Counted from the first letter of the stretch, positions 33,945 through 46,141 are shown. The stretch is 64,000 nucleotides of DNA from Branchiostoma floridae (GCF_000003815.2 NC_049980.1:30256768-30320767); one strand, 5' to 3'. Notes: a model not told the origin generated them from the sequence alone. Made by a program: numbers and translations.

Positions 33945-35231
33945 ATGGAGGAAGAAACCGCTGGTCCGTCGGTGAAAGTTGATATCAACCGTGTTCTATC
34001 CATCGACTCAACTTCTCGCGATCTCCAGACAGCGTACCTCATCATCAGCCTGGTACTGTCGGTAGGATGCGGACTGCTACTCATTTTCTTAGTTTGGAAA
34101 AAGGAATATCTGCAAAAGCCCAGTTATTACCTTCGGTGTAATCTAGCTATCGACGACGTCATCTTCACCAGTGTCATGATTCCCATCCGAATCTACGCAC
34201 TTTTCCAGCAAGATGTCTTCGGAAAACATCTATTGTGCATCGGTAGAACATTGGTAGTACCCACATGTGTGCTATCTATGTTTGGTACGTACCTCATGAT
34301 GGCGATAGATCTGTATCAATTTGTGTGCCATCCCCTACACTACCATGAAAGAGTCACCACAAAACGTGTTGGTGTGAGCATCTTGACGATCAGGGCCTCC
34401 TCCTTATTCCTGGTAGCAGCGCCTGTGGCTTTCGGCGGACTGCCCAAATACGGAATGCCATGCCAGATTGACCCAGAGAACAGCGTCTCATTATCTTTCA
34501 TTAATATAAACATCCTTGTCTTGTCAAGTTACATTCTCGCCATTCCAATTTTCTACTACCGAGTCTTCAAGGAAGCCAGAAAACAACAGGAAAGGGATGA
34601 AAACCGCAACTTGTGGGTCTTCCAGACCAAGGCATTCAAAACGATGCTGCCGTATGCAATAGTTCTGACTGTATCCGTAGCCACTACAGTTTTTCAGGTG
34701 GCCATAACAAGAGCTGTGATCAGTAAGGAACAAATGTCGCAACGGGCCCTGATTGTCGCCGATCACGTGTCCGGCCTCCTGTTCCTGACGCTGTCATCCA
34801 TGGCCAACCCCATCATCTGCAGCTTCCGGCTCCCGGAGTTTCGCCGAGCCATTAGGGAGCTGTGTGGATTGCCGACCAACACCCCACCTTTAATACCGGC
34901 ATGGCGACATCGGGACATGGTCATGGAGATGGCGGCTATCACCGGCCTCAGGCAAGTGGCACAAACCAAAGACCTGACGTTCCCTCAAAACTCTTCAGAA
35001 GCACAGAAGCCGACGGCGGAGGGCGTTCCTTCCGGCCAACAACAAAAGCAGACAACACGGACAGACATGAGCCTAAGACCACGGCCTTGTACAGACTTTC
35101 GTGTCTATCAAGCCACTTCTGGGCAACCCCTCCAGCTCACAGTGCGGGCAGATGTACATGCTGAACCAATACCATGTTTCGGACAGGACATCATGGGGTC
35201 TCTTCCTGGACAAGTACAATTGGACGTGTAA
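33945..35231 (+). CDS. Rhodopsin-like (class A) orphan GPCR, copy 2, intronless
   Basis: A 428-aa uninterrupted ORF. Seven transmembrane helices lie near residues 28-51, 63-86, 98-123, 143-163, 184-208, 232-255 and 268-292. Cys98 and Cys173 can form the conserved disulfide. DRY is replaced by DLY (122-124), and NPxxY by NPIIC (288-292). Intracellular loop 3 is short and basic (EARKQQERDENRN). The C-tail (about 125 residues) is Pro/Thr/Gln-rich and differs most from its paralogues. About 170 bases covering TM6 and loops are the same as in copy 3. Ligand and coupling are unknown. The altered DRY suggests unusual G-protein coupling, but this is inference. Confidence 0.93.
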   Translation: MEEETAGPSVKVDINRVLSIDSTSRDLQTAYLIISLVLSVGCGLLLIFLVWKKEYLQKPSYYLRCNLAIDDVIFTSVMIPIRIYALFQQDVFGKHLLCIGRTLVVPTCVLSMFGTYLMMAIDLYQFVCHPLHYHERVTTKRVGVSILTIRASSLFLVAAPVAFGGLPKYGMPCQIDPENSVSLSFININILVLSSYILAIPIFYYRVFKEARKQQERDENRNLWVFQTKAFKTMLPYAIVLTVSVATTVFQVAITRAVISKEQMSQRALIVADHVSGLLFLTLSSMANPIICSFRLPEFRRAIRELCGLPTNTPPLIPAWRHRDMVMEMAAITGLRQVAQTKDLTFPQNSSEAQKPTAEGVPSGQQQKQTTRTDMSLRPRPCTDFRVYQATSGQPLQLTVRADVHAEPIPCFGQDIMGSLPGQVQLDV

Positions 35232-37201
35232 CCAACAGACGTCCGTACATCAACGTTTGGCAATGAGACCAACGAGGCAACAGTAGGACGCACGATGGCC
35301 AGTTCGACTCACGGCACCCATCCGCGCGTTCGATCTTGACCCGTACAAGCCCGTGCAACGAAGATGGGACACCGGAAAAAAAGAGCGGAACTAAAAAATC
35401 AATTCGCTGCCTCACTTAGAACATTCTAAACAAAGCAAGTTCTTGCAATACAAGATAGGAACAGAACTACGCCAGAATAACTGTGATCATGTGAGTATAA
35501 TAAAAACGATGTGCAATTTGGAGACAACTTTGGCCAGTGCAGCGTGACATCGCAAACCCACCAGGACAGAGGTAGGCTTGTTCGCACCAATCCTTTAGAC
35601 CCATTCAGTTACTTGATATCTGCCACGTAAGACAGACGTATACTTCACAATCGTGACCCACCCAGTATGGAACTGCAATTACCTTCCCTTATTAGCATAA
35701 TGCTGTGATGCTCTTGTAAGAGTAATACTTGTACTGTACCATAACAAATCGGTGACATTTCGGGCTATTTCAAATAGCTTATTTCTGCAGAGTCGTAACT
35801 ACATCATTCATAATAACCCTTATAACATTTAATCCGAATTGCAGAGCAGCTGTGTTGTGTTGTGCGGTGGTCTAATGTCTTTGAAAAACGTGTATTAATT
35901 CGCTGTTTGGGGTACATGTATGTAGTAGGGTTGTTGGTAGTTTAGTGAACAAACAGACGAAATCCTGAAATCCAAACTACAGGATAATTGAAGTGTGCTT
36001 GTGCCGAACACTATAGAACTATTCCTTTGAGATACAGATTTTGTTTCATTCTGGTTGTAGTAAGAATTTACTTACCAGTCCAATGTGTTTGTACCGAAAA
36101 CGTTAAATGATGTACAGATGTGTGTAGTCTTGGTGACAGTTTTTTGTAGTTAGCCATTTATTGACCTTAAACAGAAAATGCACAGGCCAATACATATGAC
36201 ACAGACTAGTGATCCAGCAGTTCATGGGACTAAAACTAGACACATTTGATATCTTAACTATTAATGTAGATTTAAAAAGGGTTTGTTTGTACAAATCCTT
36301 GAGACGTATTCGTTCACTTGATGTCTACAGTGTAAGAGTTATATTATACCATATTCCATTTATGTGCTCAATTGCATTAAAGAACTATTGGATGTCTGAT
36401 AACTGATACTCACTTTAATGCCATTGGCTCCGGATATTGTTTTTGTCCATAGATACTGTCTTTGCCACTGGTAGATCTGCCTGGAGATAAACTTCTATTG
36501 GCACACTGCAAATAAACATGTCGTGGAGACTTGCTTTTGGAATGTCTTAATAATTTATTGACTTTAAACTGTGATATTTTCTTAGTCCAAGTAACTAGCC
36601 TAAAAAAACTCTTGCCTTGATTTCCTTGTCCCGTGTTGGAAATTTGTCGGTCAATTTACTATATTTTCCTTGCCACTTCCGGTGGTATGATATGTACAAA
36701 AAGACTAAAACACATGAAAATAAAAAATAAAAGCCATGTGCATAATTTGTGTATTGCATATCTTTTGTATGTACTTTATTTTTCGCTTTCGCAAATAGCC
36801 CGGCCCCTATGTGACATGTGACTCCAGCATTGCACGGTAGGCGTCCTTGTACCTATCTCCATTCTGGGACTACCTTTTCAATGTAATGGGTAGCTTATGA
36901 GGGCGTATTATGTCATATTGTTCTCTGATTCACATGTAAAGAAACGGGTACAAGAGGTTGCTGATTACCCCTGTTATGAATACGTCCATGCATAGATCTG
37001 GGATTGAATAGCTTCGACGTCAGAAGAGAGCTTCATACGCAAATGTTTTCATCAATCATATTTTCCGCTAAGATAGCACGTTTCAGCCGTTGCAAAAATT
37101 GATTATCTCTGGTAATTAATTACCACTGTGCATGCGTATATTGCTGCCTCTAAAAGAAAGCAATATTCCTGAGAGAATTGTCGTGCTATCGTCATATTAA
37201 T
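35232..37201. other. Intergenic between GPCR copies 2 and 3
   Basis: No gene is seen. The left half matches the 3' flanks of the other copies (GACATCGCAAACCCACCAGG then ACAGAGG near 35546). From about 36770 the sequence matches the upstream flank of units 1 and 2 (CGCTTTCGCAAATAGCCCGG; GGGACTACCTTTTCAATG). Confidence 0.6.
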
Positions 37202-38461
37202 ATGGAAGAAGACACGGGTGGTCCGCAGGTGAAAGTTGATATCAACCGTGTTCTATTCATCGGCTCAACTTCTCGCGATCTCCAGACAGCGTACCTCATC
37301 ATCAGCCTGGTACTGTCGGTAGGATGCGGACTGCTACTCATTTTCTTAGTTTGGAAAAAGGAATATCTGCAAAAACCCATTTATTACCTTCGGTGTAATC
37401 TAGCTATCGACGACATCATCTTCACCAGTTTCTTGATTCCCATCCGTATCTACGAACTTTTTCGGCAAGATGACATCGGGAAATATCTATTGTGCATCGG
37501 TAGAATCTTGGTTGCGCCCACATGTCTGCTATCTATGTTTGGTACGTACCTCTTGATGGCGATAGATCTGTACCATTTTGTGTGCCATCCCCTACACTAC
37601 CATGAAAGAGTCACCACAAAACGTGTTGGTGTGAGCATCTTGACGATCAGGGCCTTCTCCCTATTCCTGGGAATAGCGCCTGTGGCTTTTGGTGGACTGC
37701 CCAAATACGGAATGCCATGCCAGATTGACCCGGAGAACATTGTCTCAATATCTCTCATTAATATAAACATCCTTGTCTTGTCAAGTACCATTCTCGTCAT
37801 TCCAATGTTCTACTACCGAGTCTTCAAGGAAGCTAGAAAACAACAGGAAAGGGACGAAAACCGCAACTTGTGGGTCTTCCAGACCAAGGCATTCAAAACG
37901 ATGCTGCCGTATGCAATAGTTCTGACTGTATCCGTAGCCACTACAGTTTTTCAGGTGGCCATAACAAGAGCTGTGATCAGTAAGGAACAAATGTCGCAAC
38001 GGGCCCTGATTGTCGCCGATCACGTGTCCGCCCTCCTGTTCCTGACGTTGTCATCCATGGCCAACCCCATCATCTGCAGCTTCCGGCTCCCGGAGTTTCG
38101 CCGAGCCATTAGAGAGCTGTGTGGATTGCCGACCAACACCCCACCTGCGGTACCGGCACGGCGGCAAGGGGACATGGAGATGGTCGCTATTACTAGTCGT
38201 AGGCAAGTGGCTCAGGCCACAGAACTGGTGCCAGCTCAAAGCAATACAAATGGCCTGAAACCGGCGGCGGAGGTAATACCTTCCGACCAAGCACAAAGGC
38301 AGACAATGCAGGGAGAAGTGAGCCCGGGACCTTCTACAGAAAACCGTGCCTATGCGCCTTTCCAGCTCACAGTGCGGGCAGATGTACATGCTGAACCAAC
38401 AGCGAGTTCCGGACAGGACATCACGGAAACTCTTCCCGGACAACTAAACTTGGAAGTGTAA
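37202..38461 (+). CDS. Rhodopsin-like (class A) orphan GPCR, copy 3, intronless
   Basis: 419 aa from the ATG at 37202, chosen over 37178 by alignment to its paralogues. It has the same seven-helix plan as copy 2, with the disulfide cysteines kept, DLY for DRY and NPIIC for NPxxY. The membrane core is nearly the same as copy 2. The end of the gene (GQDITETLPGQLNLEV plus 3' UTR) is instead the same as in copy 1 for 81 bases, which points to gene conversion or unequal crossover. The tail lacks about ten residues relative to copy 2. Confidence 0.93.
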   Translation: MEEDTGGPQVKVDINRVLFIGSTSRDLQTAYLIISLVLSVGCGLLLIFLVWKKEYLQKPIYYLRCNLAIDDIIFTSFLIPIRIYELFRQDDIGKYLLCIGRILVAPTCLLSMFGTYLLMAIDLYHFVCHPLHYHERVTTKRVGVSILTIRAFSLFLGIAPVAFGGLPKYGMPCQIDPENIVSISLININILVLSSTILVIPMFYYRVFKEARKQQERDENRNLWVFQTKAFKTMLPYAIVLTVSVATTVFQVAITRAVISKEQMSQRALIVADHVSALLFLTLSSMANPIICSFRLPEFRRAIRELCGLPTNTPPAVPARRQGDMEMVAITSRRQVAQATELVPAQSNTNGLKPAAEVIPSDQAQRQTMQGEVSPGPSTENRAYAPFQLTVRADVHAEPTASSGQDITETLPGQLNLEV

Positions 38462-39539
38462 CCAGCAGACGTCCCTACATCATATCAACGTCGGACACCG
38501 AGACCAACGAGGCAACTTAGGGACATACCATGGCCAGTTCGGTTCACAACACCCCAGTTGACCTACCCATTCGAAATCGGCAATCCAGGAAGGTACAAGC
38601 CCGTGCAACAAAATCGAGACACCGAAAAAAGATAAGAATTAAGAAAATCAATTTGCTGCTTTAAAACAGACCAAAGGAAACAAGTTTGTGCAATACGAGT
38701 TAGGAACAGAACAACTGTGATCATGCAAGTATAAGTGAACGAATTCGAACGTTGGAGTGTAATAAGAAAGCTTTGCAATTTGGAGGAGATTGGCCAGTGC
38801 AGAGTATCATCGCCCACCGCCAGGACAGAGGTAGGCTTGTTCGTACCAATCTTTTAGACTTATTCATTCACTTGATATCTACAGTTTGTTTGTTTGTTTG
38901 TGTAAGAATAGCGCTGCAATGCTCGGGTAAGAGTAATACCTATAATGCCTTCATGACAAACGTTTGGATCTCAAATTGCAAAATATCCATTGTTTCTCAC
39001 ATTCAAACTGTAGATTAATTGTGTTGTGTTTGAGAAGTATCCATGTTTGTATGCAATATTCCCACATTCTGTGTCATGTAGTTCTAGGGCAATAAAGCTC
39101 GATGTCTGGTATTTTAGTTTTCAACTTCCGTATGTCTTTGAAAAACGTGCATCAGTTCGAGGTTTTGGCCATGTTCGATTGCTCATCAAGTAAACGAGAT
39201 CCTAAAGTACAGAGTATAGAGTAGCTGTGTCGTTTTGGAGAAATATTCGACGTATTTGTACACAAAACTAGAGTAATTCATGAAGTACAGAAATGACGTG
39301 TTTTTCTTTCAGTCTGGTGTAGTGCAAACTTGCTATCAAGTTTAGATTTTTCTAACTAGAGTTTAGCCTTTAATTGACCCTTTGTCCTAGTCCAAAGAGA
39401 AATACGCACCTGACAAAAAATTGTGAGCCAGCAGTTCTTGGGATTAGTACTAAACATATTGAAAATTATCATATGTTTTTCAAGTATGAAGATTCTTTTA
39501 TGGCTCTTGACATAGGTATAGCCTAGTTATACCCCCTTT

Positions 39540-39773
39540 CCACTAGGACGGCGCTCTCGCGGCGCTCTCTCTGCGACAGACAATTTGACACATCGTTCAA
39601 CGAATTGGATCGAAAATAAACGAATGTTGTTACACTTTGTGTGTTTTGTTGTCTTCTCAATCACACTTTTGCGTTTTCTATGATATACCCAGTGTGAAAG
39701 CGAAGATTTCACATATGTTATTTAGGTCGCAGTGAGAGCGCAGCACGATCGCCGTCCTAGTGGAAAGGGGGCC
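39540..39773. mobile_element. MITE with CCCCCTTTCCACTAGGACGG ends
   Basis: The inverted ends share CCCCCTTTCCACTAGGACGG. TTA lies just outside both (39537-39539 and 39774-39776), as in PIF/Harbinger elements. The interior (GTGTTTTGTTGTCTTCTCAA then TCACACTTTTGCG) resembles the interior of the element at 26409. The homologous flank of GPCR copy 1 near 30718 lacks it. Confidence 0.75.
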
Positions 39774-40058
39774 TTACGCATCGTTTACAGAATTGTTTAC
39801 CAGCGTAGATACTTTTTGTGAATTGTCAGTTGAGATGTTCTGTACTTATATATCTGTAAATCACTCAGTTGCAATAAAGTTTGTTGGCTTGTGGTACATA
39901 CGTATGTAGTGGCTTCCTCATATCTTTGAAGAAAGTGTACTCGGTTTCTTCTGCGTCGCGTCCTTAGAGTTTGCTCATAAGATATCGGTGTCTCAATTTT
40001 AGGTAAGTTCATTTTCTTAGCACGAAAGCTCATCTGTATTGATATAATCCGTATTAAA

Positions 40059-40126
40059 GTTTTAACTGTCATTCAACACAAGAATGTCGAGGTGAGCAAA
40101 TTCCTGTGTTGAATGACAGTAAAAAC
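40059..40126. repeat. 68-nt foldback with about 27-bp stem
   Basis: GTTTTAACTGTCATTCAACA at 40059 pairs with its near-perfect reverse complement ending at 40126 (about two mismatches over 27 pairs), leaving a loop of roughly 14 bases. The length fits a pre-miRNA or a tiny foldback element. It is absent from the homologous flank of GPCR copy 1. Confidence 0.6.
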
Positions 40127-41515
40127 ATTTTCATATATAACGTTGCTAAGCAAGCGTGGGAGTCTCCATAGCAAGTCGCTGATGAAAAGACAGGAATGGG
40201 CTTCTGCAGAAGTCAGCTGGTATCTTTGTATGATGGACTGATATACCTCACAGGCTAGGCTCGCCGTGGCAGCTAGCTATATATAATATTCATAACAATA
40301 CACCACTGATTACTAAATTCCATGGTAAATATCAGGTGGCATTTGTGAAACGTCTTGTGAATCGTCATCACTTCGAACGTATTACCTGGGCTAGTCTTGT
40401 GAATAGCATAATTTAATGATAGACAGAGCTGTATAGGCGTCCAATATACAACGCTTCGTTACATGCATCTAAACGACTTTTGGCCTGTCAGTCATATTAA
40501 GCAACTGAGCATAGTATCTATGACTAAACAAACACACAATAAAAGGTGCGGTTAACAACGTTTCTAATATTACTTCTAAGCGTTAGCCTTTTTCATGATA
40601 TTAAAAATCTTTATTCCATTTTCATACCTCTTTACAGTATTTAGCCTTAATAAATTCCTCTTTTCAACCTCCTTGCCTTAATGTAGCAACTGTTAACTTT
40701 AAAAGATACATATATGCATCACTCTCATCATCACCTGCTTTTTCTACCTCTTACTGTACATTTATCACCCTGGCTCGAAAAGTCACGCTGTCTGAGGATT
40801 GCATAAATATAATGACATTGGATTCGGGCTGGAAGTTTAGCGGTTATCACATATGAGTAACACACTGAAAGTTCCCGGTTCGGAGTTTTTGCATGCTTCA
40901 TGCCGCAATGTGATATAGTTTACCTGAAAACGCCAAAGGTGATTTTCATATAGTAAATATACCTTTCATATATCTGTTCTGACGCCTTATCCATGCGCAG
41001 CAGTCTACGGTAGCGATTCCACAAAAGAAACCTATGTGACCTGAGACTAGTAGAAGCATACATCCACCAAGAAATGTTTCGGGATCCAAGGACGTTACTT
41101 TGAATGTTTCGACTAACTCTTAGCCTTCGCTTCGCCATGTTTTTAAGTTCATGCAGTCAAATTCTATTGTGGATACAATGCGTGGTACGTTCTTGAGCAG
41201 TACTACACACCAAGACAAATCAAACTATTACAAAAGAGGTTCTTTTAAAGACTAAAAACTGCGCTATTTTGCCTGAGCTAATAAATGTACATGGGATATG
41301 GACTGTATGATAATGCACAGGAGGTACATTTTGTATCTATTGTATCTTTCAGAAATAATTCGATTTCTTATGGGAAAACCGGTAGAAATATATATTGGCT
41401 TATGTACAAAGAAATGCACAAAGGGCTACAGAAATGGAAATGGATGCCACCCCTGAGCACCTGTTACAGATGCACGGGCAACTTTAACGTTTTCTTCACA
41501 AAGAAATCACGTCAT

Positions 41516-42666
41516 TTATGAGCATCCTGACCCCCCAGAGCCTGCCGAAGAGACGGAGTGGTGAGACCCGTGGTGAGACCCGCCGTGGTAAGAACCATCC
41601 GAAGATCCCGCGCACGCGCACAACATGCAGAGGCAGGCTATGGGACAGCAGATCACGAACATCAGCACGAGTAGGGCTAGGTGACCACCGCTCTGGAAAT
41701 TAACAAAAAAATTAATCATCAACCAGTAGAAAGACATTTGCAAGCAAATGCATAATGTTTACTTTCAAATGGTCTAGCGTTACAAACTACTAGGTTCATA
41801 CTGATCAAACACATTGGATATGGTCACCAGTTTCCTTGGCTCTGTCCTGCCACTTTTTACATATAAATGTAACCAAACACACAAGATTGTTGCTTCTTAG
41901 CCAGTAACCATGGTGACAGCCAGATAGTCCAGGTCATTGACTTTGTTTGCTTGGAGAATAATAAGAAGAAATGGAGCAAAAACAATTTTTCAATTCTTTG
42001 AAGATGGACATAATATTGACATTTTTAAAATGGAGTTTACAACCAATTGAAAAGGGTTTGCAAAAATACATGTATCGCTATGTAGCTAGTAATATAAGTC
42101 TGCCTGTAAGCCATTGCATAGTTTATATTGCACATGCGCGGTCATGATTAAATGTGGACTGATGTCAAAGTTTAAGGCTCCGAGTTTTAGTCTTCAACTT
42201 TGACCTAAGACCACAATGAACCTCGACTGTGCAATGCGCAACAAGACTAGCGAAATGGCATATTTACCTTTCCTTTGGGGCTGTACCAGGGTGGGTCCTT
42301 GGCTGGTCGGTTCTGATTGGGTAGTTGTGCTACAGCTGGGTGGGTCTGTCCGGGGGGTGGGTAGTACTGCCCGGGGCCTGGGTACGGCTGCCCGGGGCCT
42401 GGGTACGGCTGGCCGGGGCCTGGGTACGGCTGTCCGGGACCTGGATACGGCTGGCCGGGGCCTGGGTAAGGCTGTCCAGGGCCTGGGTATGGCTGTCCGG
42501 GGCCTGGGTAGGTCTGTCCAGGTACTGGGTATGGCTGTCCGGGGGGTGGGTAGGGCTGTCCAGGGGGTGGGTAGGTTTGTCCAGGGGGTGGATATGGCTG
42601 TCCGGGGGGTGGGTAAGTCCCAGGGGGGTACTGTTGTCCCTGAGCAGGGTAGGCTGGTCCTTCCAT
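41516..42666 (-). CDS. Small single-pass membrane protein with YPPPGQ repeats and His/Ser/Gly tail
   Basis: Two coding exons, 42666-42268 and 41692-41516, joined in phase 0 (GT-AG), give 191 aa. Residues 1-115 are repeats of Pro-Gly-Gln-Pro-Tyr-Pro or YPPPGQ/YPGPGQ, about thirteen in number. These low-complexity segments resemble those in annexin VII/XI or rhodopsin tails. Then comes PPWYSPKGK at the exon end. Exon 2 starts with a hydrophobic, Cys-rich transmembrane segment (LALLVLMFVICCPIACLCML) and ends in a HGGSHHGSHH tail with a Ser/Gly-rich end. There is no signal peptide, so it may be tail-anchored or single-pass. Exon order, the WYSxxGK junction and its phase match the gene at 47144-49091, a paralogue. 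A 5' UTR exon ends at 44078 and joins at 42698. Function unknown. Confidence 0.85.
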
Positions 42667-45087
42667 TTTTTTACTGGACTCGCGAACGCTTCGGAGACCT
42701 ACAGGGGGCCGGGACAAGTGGAAATAAATGATCATCTATCAAACAGAACAAGCTTAAGTTGAAACATATAATATGTAAAAGCGTCGGTATGACGTAACTA
42801 AACACCTTTATGATGAATTCTTTGTATGTTCGTCCGTATCTTTGCAGGGTCTACCGCTGACCCCAAAGCTGTCTAGGCAGACCCATGTAATGGTTTGTCT
42901 CATCGTCAATGAAGTCAAAGTCAAGTCAAGTCTTACTAACAGATGTTAGGCTCCTGATGGATTTTCACGTATTTTTTAGTTGTTTTGTCAGGTTTTCTTT
43001 TTGTCCTCCAGTCGGATCCTAACATGTGCCTTGAGAATATGTACAAGGGGATTAATCAACAATGCATGCAGCTAGTTGTGCAAAGGACAGCTCTTTTAGT
43101 GAAATATAATTAGCTGCTGTCACGCCGTGTGCCGTGGCCTGGATACCAGACTGTTGCCAGGGGATTCCAAATCTTTGGGTCCGAGGCCAAGACGTTCCAA
43201 GGACATGTCACGGCAGACATCCCTGAGTTAGACTTGATCAGACTCGGGTAGGGTGCCAAGTCGATTTGAGAGCGGGACACGTGTTTATTTTCCTGCCGAA
43301 GGAATCTTTAAATATCGGCTTGTGCGGGGGTCTGGTAACCTGGCGACAGCTGGCCGAAGGACGGCCAAACCGGTAAAACAGGTTGTACAGATAACAGATG
43401 CAGACATCTTTTCACATGTAGATGCGGACAGGTTGTTTGCGCTGTCAGGGAAAGCTTTTTTTATCAACACACAGTAATCGCCTGTAAGACAAAACTTTGT
43501 GTTCGTCTTTTATTTGTGTGTAGATTGGTCCTATATTTGATTAACGGGCTATTCCACTACATGTTTCGAGACAATTAGGTAAATACATTTTTTTCCAAAT
43601 GAAAGGATGGTATTTCAATACAAAAAATCATTAATGGGAAACTTAGTGTTACAGTGGAACAGCTCGACGTTTTGACCATACATTTTGATAAGGGTTGAAC
43701 TTCCAGTATTTCGATACATCGCTTTAACATATTACTTCCTCTTGGGGAACCACTGTAATGAATTATGCAAACCCGTGAAAATCTAGGTCACTGACCGGAG
43801 CAGTAAGTGTCTAAACCATTGCTATGCTGGGCAACAAGAGGTTGAACAGTCATTTCTAAATACAATGAATAGTGTTAAGACTTTAGTAAACTTACACGTC
43901 ACATAGAGAGACACTTTAATAACGTATACCTAACTCTGAGACTTACGTCGAAAGTAAAAAAAAAATTAACGTTAGTAAGCAACACCATGTTTTTGTTAAA
44001 CATCCTACGAAGAAACCAGTTTGCTACACTTAGCGTCACAAATGTTACACGTTTTCGGGGAGATTTTAGACACTTACCTGCGTCTAAGGTAGCGGCTGGT
44101 CCGACACTGCACACAATTGGCCTCGACAATACGTCCGTACAGACAAAGAACGCCGTTCTTGAAGAAATACAACACCTGTGTCCAAGCCGGTGACTCGACG
44201 TCACGTGACCACATTGCCCCAACATGGCTGCCAGGGATAGGGCTACATGGGCGGGCCCGTTGCCATGACACCTGTTTATGTTAATTTGAGATGTCCTTTA
44301 TTTGTGTTTTTGGGTCATCACCACGAAATGAACTATTTGTACTCTGTCTGAGAGCTGTATCCAGGCACGTCTTTGAAAATCTACCTATCAGTTAGGCATC
44401 TAAAAAACAGAGAATGAATGATTTTCTTCTCATTGTCCATTCTTAACAAAGCTTTATTGTACAATAACATTGTATGTACAAAATCTCGCCTCAAATGTTC
44501 ATCATATAACATATTTTTACAATAAACTTTTATCAAATTACATATCTAAACTCATGGAACTAAACAACTAAAAACATGGAAGAAACCGAAGTCTGTCAAT
44601 GATCTCGTTCAACACACCAAGTGAAAGACGGATGAAACTAAAGTACAAATATTAATAGAACGCCTTTCGATGAAAGACACCAGCTTCGCAAGCAGCAGTT
44701 AGTGCTCTGTACAACCTGTCACACCTGCCTTTGTACATATGGCCGCAGGCGTTGTTTCAAGCTATTCAAAGAAGATGTTTGGTACTTGGTGACAACGAGT
44801 TACACTCTATGGTAATTCTAAAAGTCTTTGAACACATCAGTCCCTGATTTATATATCTCTGGTACGTACAGGCACGGCTATTTATTGCTCCAAGTCTGCA
44901 TTGCTGGTATTAGATCCTTAATGGCAGTTGGTAAGCCCAGCAGTTTATTAGCTATTTTGTACATTAGGAAAACTCTAGACGACTCGTTATTTCACAGTTG
45001 GTAGGATATGTTTGACATCTACTTAGAACATGGCCACTACCCCTCAGCCAATGGGAGCCCTTCAATTACTGTGATTATATCCACATA

Positions 45088-45206
45088 GTGCAGAAAAAGT
45101 GTTGTATTATCCGAAAAGTGTGGTACTATCTAAAATTTGCATAAAATAAAGCCACACTTTTTGGATAGTACCACACTTTTTAGATAATCCAACACTTTTT
45201 CTGCAC
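45088..45206. repeat. Foldback repeat, arms of about 50 bp
   Basis: GTGCAGAAAAAGTGTTGTAT at 45088 mirrors the end AACACTTTTTCTGCAC at 45206. The pairing continues inward through AAGTGTGGTACTATC. It is probably a small MITE. Confidence 0.7.
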
Positions 45207-45299
45207 CACTGGTCAGCTCTCACACTGTGCTAATTGCCTAGGGGATTAGAGAGGATTAAGTCACAAAGACTCAATGTCATAAAAGTAAACAACAGTTTA

Positions 45300-45560
45300 A
45301 TGCTTTCCATAGCTGTAACAAAGAACCAGGTCTTCAGAAAATAACAAGGTCACTGCTTTCTAACCAGATCTTCAGAAAATAACAAGTTTACTGCTTTCTA
45401 TAACTGTAACATTCAAAGAATCTGAGGTCTTCAGAAAATAACAAGGTCACTGCTTTCTATAACTGTTACAAAGAACCAGATCTTTAGAAAATAGCAAGTT
45501 TACTGCTTTCTATAACTGTAACAAAAAAAAAACAGATCTTCAGAAAATAACAAACTCAGT
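45300..45560. repeat. Tandem repeat with CTTCAGAAAATAACAAG core
   Basis: At least four units of about 55-60 bases contain CTTCAGAAAATAACAAG followed by CTGCTTTCTATAACTGTAAC. Confidence 0.75.
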
Positions 45561-45619
45561 GCAATATTTTCTACAGAAAAACAGTGCCACCAGAAAATGA
45601 CAAGCATGGTGCTGTCAAA

Positions 45620-46141
45620 CTAAACTAAACTAAACAAAACTGTTTTGTTCTCTCTACATGATAAAACTTCAGAAAATAGCATTGGTTTTACCATAAAAGT
45701 AACCAAAACATAACAATGACAAAAACAGTGGCACCCCTTCAGAACTTGACTACTGGAAACAGTACAGAGAATAACAAACCAAAATAACAAATCAAAACAG
45801 ATCCTCGAGTAAAACTCACAGTTCGTGATAAGAAATCCCAGGTCAATGTCACAGTTCAAAAGCATAGAGAAATCCTCAAGGTCCATTCCAACATGCCGAA
45901 GAAACTGGTCCCCAAAGTTGAGACCCTCATCAGGTTCAACAGGATTCAACAAATAGCCAAATCCCAAGTCGAAGTGTACATCCATGGTACTAAACACACC
46001 ACGCTCCCTCACAGTGTCCTTCCCATGTGAGACTGGGAGCAGACTGCTGGGCTCAACAAGCAGAAAAATTTTAGCAGGAAAATTTGCTTGACCTAGACGA
46101 CCACACACAGATCTGGTGCCAGGTGCCATAAACCACACCAT
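45620..46141 (-). CDS. Doubtful ORF, 173 aa, no recognised domain
   Basis: An open frame on the minus strand next to an assembly gap. The middle (FSTMDVHFDLGFGYLLNPVE and following acidic residues) has ordinary composition, but the end is made of hydrophobic repeat-derived residues. It could be part of a gene whose upstream exon is lost in the gap 46306-46405, or noise. No splice-supported neighbour was found. Confidence 0.2.
   Translation of the reverse strand: MVWFMAPGTRSVCGRLGQANFPAKIFLLVEPSSLLPVSHGKDTVRERGVFSTMDVHFDLGFGYLLNPVEPDEGLNFGDQFLRHVGMDLEDFSMLLNCDIDLGFLITNCEFYSRICFDLLFWFVILCTVSSSQVLKGCHCFCHCYVLVTFMVKPMLFSEVLSCRENKTVLFSLV

Larger units (their letters stand above)
38462..41515. other. 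3' flank of GPCR copy 3
   Basis: No gene is seen. It matches the flank of copy 1 in blocks (38770-39510 with 29790-30720; 39830-39990 with 30760-30950; 40140-40440 with 31070-31360; 41285-41515 with 31920-32157). It holds a MITE (39540-39773) and a foldback (40059-40126). Confidence 0.6.

Noticed and set aside
42216-42762. Plus-strand ORFs of 171 and 145 aa rich in Gly, Val and Trp
   Set aside because: Antisense shadows of the Pro-rich coding exon. The minus strand has matching splice sites and a paralogue.
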